64,000 nt of DNA from Cyclobacterium sp. SYSU L10401. Its GTDB lineage: Bacteria; Bacteroidota; Bacteroidia; Cytophagales; Cyclobacteriaceae. A program made the position numbers and the translations under genes. This document shows, piece after piece, positions 59,718 through 64,000 of the stretch (within the stretch, counting starts at the first letter, position 1; every line of letters starts with the position of its first letter). The notes below the pieces were generated by a model, which ran no database searches, was not told the origin of the DNA, and worked only from the letters and a program-made list of their open reading frames with translations. The stretch spans positions 384,001 to 448,000 of the forward strand of contig NZ_WOFO01000001.1 of NCBI RefSeq assembly GCF_010993705.1, read 5' to 3'.

Positions 59718-61139
59718 TTAATCTTGTAGCACTTCACATCGATCGTATTGTGGATCAATATCTATAAATACTTCTTCCTTTGCCAAAACAAACCAGTTGG
59801 ATAAAATTTCTTCTTCTTTTTTTCGGCGGGCCGCTGCCTTTAATTTCTCATAATCATCTGAGAGATTGGCTCGGTGGGCAGGAAACCGCTCTTTATAATA
59901 CAAGATGCGTACACCAGGTTCGGATCGGTTGGTTCGCTGGTCCACATCCTCGTACCTGATGGGTTGGGTGATATCGCCTATTTCCATGCTGTCAAGGGTG
60001 AAATAAAGCACCGGATCTTCCAGTGTCCGTAAGGTTAAACGATTGGAACCGGTACCGGGATCGGTAAAAAAACCTCCATTGTCTGAAGTTTCCCTGTCGT
60101 CAGAATGTTCTTTGGCAGCTTTGGCAAAACTTATTTTTTCATCGACGATTTGCTGGCGGAGACTGTCCAGGTACCTTTCGGCTTTCTTGATGTCATTTTC
60201 CGAAGGGGTCGGAATGATCAGAATATGGCGGGAATTGAAGGTATTTCCACGTGTTTCCAATAGCTGTATCATGTGAAATCCAAACATGGTCTCCACAGGA
60301 TCACTGATTTCTCCCTGTTTCAGGTTAAAAGCGGTGGCTTCGTATTCCGGTGCAAGCTCACCCCTTCTGAAGAAACCCAGGTCTCCTCCCTGAGCTGCCG
60401 ATCCGGGATCATCTGAATATTGCCGGGCCATGCTGGCAAAGTCAGCATCTCCAGAAAGTATCCTTTCTTTAATCGATAGCAATTGTTCTATTGCCTTGTC
60501 TTTTTCTTCCTGGCTCACTTCCGGTTTTTTGACAATCTGACCAACAGATACTTCTGCAGAGAAGAAGGGCAGGGAATCACTGGGTATGGAACCAAAAAAC
60601 TTCCGAACATCATTGGGAGAAACCTCCAGGCCTTCGGTAATCACTCCCTGCATTTTTTGCACAACCAACTGCTCCTTAACGGCATCCTGAATTTCACTTT
60701 TCAGCTGGTCCCCGGTTTTGCCATAGGCCTCGATTAGGGTTTCTTCGTCTCCTCCGAATTGCTGCAATACCATATTGAATCGCTGGTCGGTCTGGATAAT
60801 CACTTCCGCTTCCGAAACGACTACTGAATCTATTTCAGATTTGGCCATCATCATTTTGTTGATCAGCAAGGATTCAAAAATTTGGCAGCGGCTGGGTGTT
60901 TCCACTCCTTCCTGGGCCTGGGAAATGGCCTCCAGATAAGCTTTTTGAAGGTCTGATTCCAGGATGATATAATTATCTACCTTGGCGATTATTTTATCCA
61001 ATACCTGTCCGCTGGGCTTCTCTTCCGGCGTTTCGGGACTGCTGGAGGCAGTAGCTAGCGAATCCTGGGCAAAGCCTATCTGTTGACACAGCAGGCCGAG
61101 GAGTATAAACAGGCTTACCTTTTTTCCCCATTCATTCAT
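59718..61139 (-). CDS. SurA-like peptidyl-prolyl isomerase
   Basis: 473 aa from the ATG at 61139, which overlaps the previous stop. Signal peptide (about 1-24), SurA N-domain (about 45-190) and two parvulin domains (about 195-300 and 305-425: VSVGQIVKKP...GDLGFFRRGEL...FGFHMIQLLE; SRHILIIPTP...NGGFF). It chaperones outer-membrane proteins in the periplasm. Last gene of a three-gene operon. Confidence 0.9.
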   Translation of the reverse strand: MNEWGKKVSLFILLGLLCQQIGFAQDSLATASSSPETPEEKPSGQVLDKIIAKVDNYIILESDLQKAYLEAISQAQEGVETPSRCQIFESLLINKMMMAKSEIDSVVVSEAEVIIQTDQRFNMVLQQFGGDEETLIEAYGKTGDQLKSEIQDAVKEQLVVQKMQGVITEGLEVSPNDVRKFFGSIPSDSLPFFSAEVSVGQIVKKPEVSQEEKDKAIEQLLSIKERILSGDADFASMARQYSDDPGSAAQGGDLGFFRRGELAPEYEATAFNLKQGEISDPVETMFGFHMIQLLETRGNTFNSRHILIIPTPSENDIKKAERYLDSLRQQIVDEKISFAKAAKEHSDDRETSDNGGFFTDPGTGSNRLTLRTLEDPVLYFTLDSMEIGDITQPIRYEDVDQRTNRSEPGVRILYYKERFPAHRANLSDDYEKLKAAARRKKEEEILSNWFVLAKEEVFIDIDPQYDRCEVLQD

Positions 61140-62031
61140 ATATGGTAAATTCATTGTTTTCAAGTGCATCGTTGTAAATATCTCTTTTTAGTTTTTCTGC
61201 TATTTCCACCCTTCTTTTGTTAACGATAATTTTGGAGATTTCGTCTCTGACAAACTCAAGCGGAGGTACCTGATCCCTCAAGCGGTATTCCAGGATTTTG
61301 AAATAGTAGGAAAAGGTTTCATCATCCACACTGATCAATTTTTCATTCCGGAGTAGCTGAACCTGATTGTTGTTTTGGGTAAGTGGGGTATTGATGATAA
61401 TGTCATCAAATTTTATCCAGGTAGAATCTTCGATAAAGTAATTGTTGGCATAACGAATAGCGAAGTCTTTTAGTTCTTCTTTCTGACCTTCCTGTTCGCT
61501 GTTCAGCAAGCGCTCCAATTGCCTTTTTTGCGGGAGTGTTTTTTCCAGTTTGATGAAATTGGTCCGCACAATGATTTCCTTCAAGGCGAAGTTTTCCTTA
61601 TTGGCCTCGTAATAGGTTTGTATTTCCGATTGGGTCACCTCATTGTCCAGGCTCTTTTCTACAAAATTTTTCTCATACTCATAGGCAATCAGGGCATACC
61701 GGTAATCCAGTAATTTTCGGTTGATTTCCGCTTCATTCAATGTGAGGTTTTTTGATGCCTCTCTGATCATCAGCTGTTTTTTGACCCAGCTTTGGATGTA
61801 CCTGCCAACCAATTCCGAGGAATCCAGGGATGATGTTGTCATTTCCTTACTGATATGGTCAATGTCTGCATGATACAGGTTGGCTGTTCCCACTGTGGCT
61901 ACAATGGGATTGTCAGGGTCCTCCTCTTCAGTTTTAATGCTAAAAAGGTCACAGGAGGCCATCAACAGCACCGTGCCTATGGCTAATAGGGCCTTACTTT
62001 TCAAGGGATTGATAAATTTTTTCTTTTTCAT
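61132..62031 (-). CDS. SurA-N-like lipoprotein
   Basis: 299 aa from the ATG at 62031, chosen for its clean lipoprotein signal (SKALLAIGTVLLMASC). Helical body with a SurA-like N-domain (VATVGTANLYHADIDHI...YIQSWVKKQLMIREA) and no complete parvulin domain. Sandwiched between two parvulin-type chaperones, so it probably assists the same outer-membrane assembly step. The ends overlap both neighbours. Confidence 0.8.
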   Translation of the reverse strand: MKKKKFINPLKSKALLAIGTVLLMASCDLFSIKTEEEDPDNPIVATVGTANLYHADIDHISKEMTTSSLDSSELVGRYIQSWVKKQLMIREASKNLTLNEAEINRKLLDYRYALIAYEYEKNFVEKSLDNEVTQSEIQTYYEANKENFALKEIIVRTNFIKLEKTLPQKRQLERLLNSEQEGQKEELKDFAIRYANNYFIEDSTWIKFDDIIINTPLTQNNNQVQLLRNEKLISVDDETFSYYFKILEYRLRDQVPPLEFVRDEISKIIVNKRRVEIAEKLKRDIYNDALENNEFTIYE

Positions 62032-63997
62032 CCTCATTGATTTGGATGGTGTATTTTTCATTTAAGCGTGACAGCAGTTTTTTTTCCAGGTATTGCTGGT
62101 AATCCTGAATCAATTTGCCCCTGGTTTCTTCAAATTTTTTGGGAGTCGAAGGAATAAGCTCCCCTATTAAGACCAAAGTGGTTTCTCCCCCTACTTCTGT
62201 TTTATGAAAGGACTGGTCCAGATCAAGGGAAGCTAACCATTCATTTTTATGGATTTCTACATCCTTCTGCTCAAAGGTAAACAACAACGGATCATCCTGT
62301 AGAAATTTTTCTTTTAATGTTGATGCCATCTCTGGTTCGTAAGTGCGACCGGAAAGCCAATCGGCTACTCCTGAAAGGTCTTTTCCGGGCTGTGCCTTTA
62401 AAATCAATGCCGGTACACGCTCCTCCCAAATGTAATCGTGACTGTTTTGCCGGAAATAGTCCTGCTGACCAGCGCTGTCTTCCACTGCTTTTTGCCAAAC
62501 CTCCTGATTCATCAGTTCAAAAAGCAACATGCCGTTTTTGTACTCATTGATCAGTTGCCGGTAGTCTGCATTATGGGCATACAAATACTCTTCCTCCCAG
62601 GTGGCCAGCAAATCCTGTAGGTAGGGGTTATACATGGCTTCAAACGTATCATTCAATGGGCGCTCTTTATCCGGAAAAGCGGACTCCATGAAGGAAATAA
62701 AGTTTTTTAGCCCCGCTGTTTTCCAGTCGGAGTGAATCAGTTGATCGCTATTCCATGCTGCTTCAGATAGTTCGTTTAATAATTCCCGTACAGGCTTGCC
62801 CTGAAAGGTGTTAAACAACTTATTGAGCCCGGCTAGCAGGGATTCATTTTCTTTCACCTGTAGCTTGTCTTTTTGCAGTGCCAGGACCTTGTCCCGGAGC
62901 ATATTTGATTTACTTCCCCGAATGATCCTTGACTGTATCACAGGCTTTACTTCTTCAAAGGAGGGGACAGGCCGACGTCCTTCCAGCCGTATGATGTGGA
63001 ACCCATATTCCGTTTTGACCGGAGGGGTAAAATCACCTGCTTTTTCCAGAGAGAAAGCAGCTTTTTCAAATTCAGGAACGATGGAGCCTACACCAAACCA
63101 GGGGATCAGCCCCTGATCGGCTTTACTGCCCTGATCCTCGGAATAGGAAGTCACCAATTCCGACCATTGCTCCGGGTCAGCTTGTAAGGTTTGGTAAAGT
63201 TCGACTATTTTTTTTTCGGCCATGGATTCACTCTCCGGTTGCTCCGCATGGGTTCTGATCAGCAGGTGAGAGACCCTGATTTGCCCCGGATTCTTTTTCC
63301 GGTCTTCCAGCCGGATAACATGGTATCCAAAATCAGATAAGACAGGATCAGATATTTCTCCTGTTGAAAGCCCAAAAGCGGCTTCTTCAAAGGGTAAAAC
63401 CATCTGAAGGGCTGTGAAATACCCCAAACTGCCTTTATTGCTTTCCGCTGAGGGATCTTCTGAATACTCCTGTGCCAATTGGCCGAAATCTGCCCCATTT
63501 TCTGCCTCAGCTTTTATTTTATGAGCCATTCTGAAAACGGCCAGGGAATCCTCTTTGCTGGCATTGGGAGGAAATTGCAGCAAAATGTGGCTGGCTTTTA
63601 CCATTTCATGCATCCGCTCGTAGACCTTTTGCATTTCTCCCTCTTCCAGCTGGTTTTCCAACAGGTATGGTTTGATGATATCCGCTTTAAAAGTGTCGAA
63701 TTCATCACGGAATTCCTTGGATTTATCCAGACCCAAATCCATGGCATATTTTACCTTGAGCTTGTAATTTACAAAAAGCTCGAAATTCTCTTCAAATTGG
63801 CTTTTAGATAAGGGTCCTTCAGCTCTTTGGCGGTTCTTATTCAATATGTATAAAAACTCTTCCCTATCTGAAACGGTGCCATCTATTCTGATGAGGTAGT
63901 CTGTCCGGGACTGACTTACCTTGTTTTGATCAGTAACCTGAAAAGCACCTGCAAATAAAATTCCCGACAAAAGGAAATATATATGCTTCAAATTCAT
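61994..63997 (-). CDS. Parvulin-type chaperone with two PPIase domains
   Basis: 667 aa, complete; its start is 3 bp from the window end. Signal peptide (about 1-19), then two parvulin domains (about 135-235: KASHILLQFPP...GSLGYFTALQM...FGYHVIRLEDR; about 240-350: RVSHLLIRTH...GLIPWFGVGSI...YGFHIIRLEGR), then a long helical region typical of PpiD/SurA-like proteins. First gene of the three-gene operon. Confidence 0.9.
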   Translation of the reverse strand: MNLKHIYFLLSGILFAGAFQVTDQNKVSQSRTDYLIRIDGTVSDREEFLYILNKNRQRAEGPLSKSQFEENFELFVNYKLKVKYAMDLGLDKSKEFRDEFDTFKADIIKPYLLENQLEEGEMQKVYERMHEMVKASHILLQFPPNASKEDSLAVFRMAHKIKAEAENGADFGQLAQEYSEDPSAESNKGSLGYFTALQMVLPFEEAAFGLSTGEISDPVLSDFGYHVIRLEDRKKNPGQIRVSHLLIRTHAEQPESESMAEKKIVELYQTLQADPEQWSELVTSYSEDQGSKADQGLIPWFGVGSIVPEFEKAAFSLEKAGDFTPPVKTEYGFHIIRLEGRRPVPSFEEVKPVIQSRIIRGSKSNMLRDKVLALQKDKLQVKENESLLAGLNKLFNTFQGKPVRELLNELSEAAWNSDQLIHSDWKTAGLKNFISFMESAFPDKERPLNDTFEAMYNPYLQDLLATWEEEYLYAHNADYRQLINEYKNGMLLFELMNQEVWQKAVEDSAGQQDYFRQNSHDYIWEERVPALILKAQPGKDLSGVADWLSGRTYEPEMASTLKEKFLQDDPLLFTFEQKDVEIHKNEWLASLDLDQSFHKTEVGGETTLVLIGELIPSTPKKFEETRGKLIQDYQQYLEKKLLSRLNEKYTIQINEDEKEKIYQSLEK

Positions 63998-64000
63998 AGG

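Overview
The window reads as a chromosome segment of a marine or aquatic Bacteroidota, most likely Cytophagales/Cyclobacteriaceae-like. Evidence: TonB-dependent receptor plus SusD-independent lipoprotein pairs, 6-bladed beta-propeller and DUF4221-type lipoproteins, NVEALA-like peptides, Rrf2-controlled cbb3-type oxidase, LytS/LytTR regulators, tRNAs without encoded CCA, few Shine-Dalgarno sequences and TAnnTTTG -7 boxes. The taxonomic call is inference from gene content only.

Region 1 (127-22020) is an integrated element flanked by a 56-bp direct repeat that is the 3' part of tRNA-Asn(GUU). It has a tyrosine integrase, a terminase small subunit without a large subunit, an excisionase-like HTH protein, a P4/D5-type helicase and a TOPRIM/zinc primase-like protein. 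I read it as a phage-satellite (PICI/P4-like) island. Its cargo is largely defence-like: a membrane protein with S1 repeats paired with a Zn-ribbon-like ORF, a seven-gene operon (hsdR, DUF4268 nuclease, hsdM, hsdS, GHKL ATPase, STAS-like protein, membrane protein), and an ImmA/IrrE - DUF4411 PIN toxin-antitoxin-like pair.

Region 2 (about 22048-23704) is the strangest part. Beside the intact tRNA-Asn and an intact tRNA-Pro(GGG) lie several broken tRNA copies whose anticodon arm is replaced by a perfect or near-perfect palindrome (TCCTGAC/GTCAGGA type). The tRNA-Pro 3' end plus its terminator is repeated, and three of the terminators run straight into the ATG of a small GIY-YIG nuclease gene. 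The third nuclease copy is fused, at a ~14-bp microhomology, to the first codons of what looks like a truncated-hemoglobin gene.

Region 3 (23704-30885, minus strand) is a respiratory and regulatory block: Rrf2 regulator with a candidate palindromic operator, cbb3-type oxidase subunit I, a di-heme subunit, three small accessory genes, then a LytS-type kinase and LytTR regulator and a secreted protein. Region 4 (31682-36825, minus) is a GntP transporter, a D-erythronate-dehydrogenase-like protein, an SDR and an FG-GAP/VCBS lipoprotein. Region 5 (37191-49037, plus) is housekeeping and envelope: LOG-family protein, lytic transglycosylase, AsmA-like protein, UvrA, an outer-membrane lipoprotein with its TonB receptor, and a transglutaminase-like protein.

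Region 6 (49038-59717) holds two related peptide loci. Each has a near-identical 277-bp upstream repeat, a NVEALA-like leader/cysteine-rich core peptide gene, a terminator hairpin, and then beta-propeller-type lipoprotein genes. Between them are a membrane glycosyltransferase and a flippase-like protein. Region 7 (59718-63997, minus) is a three-gene SurA/parvulin operon for outer-membrane protein folding.
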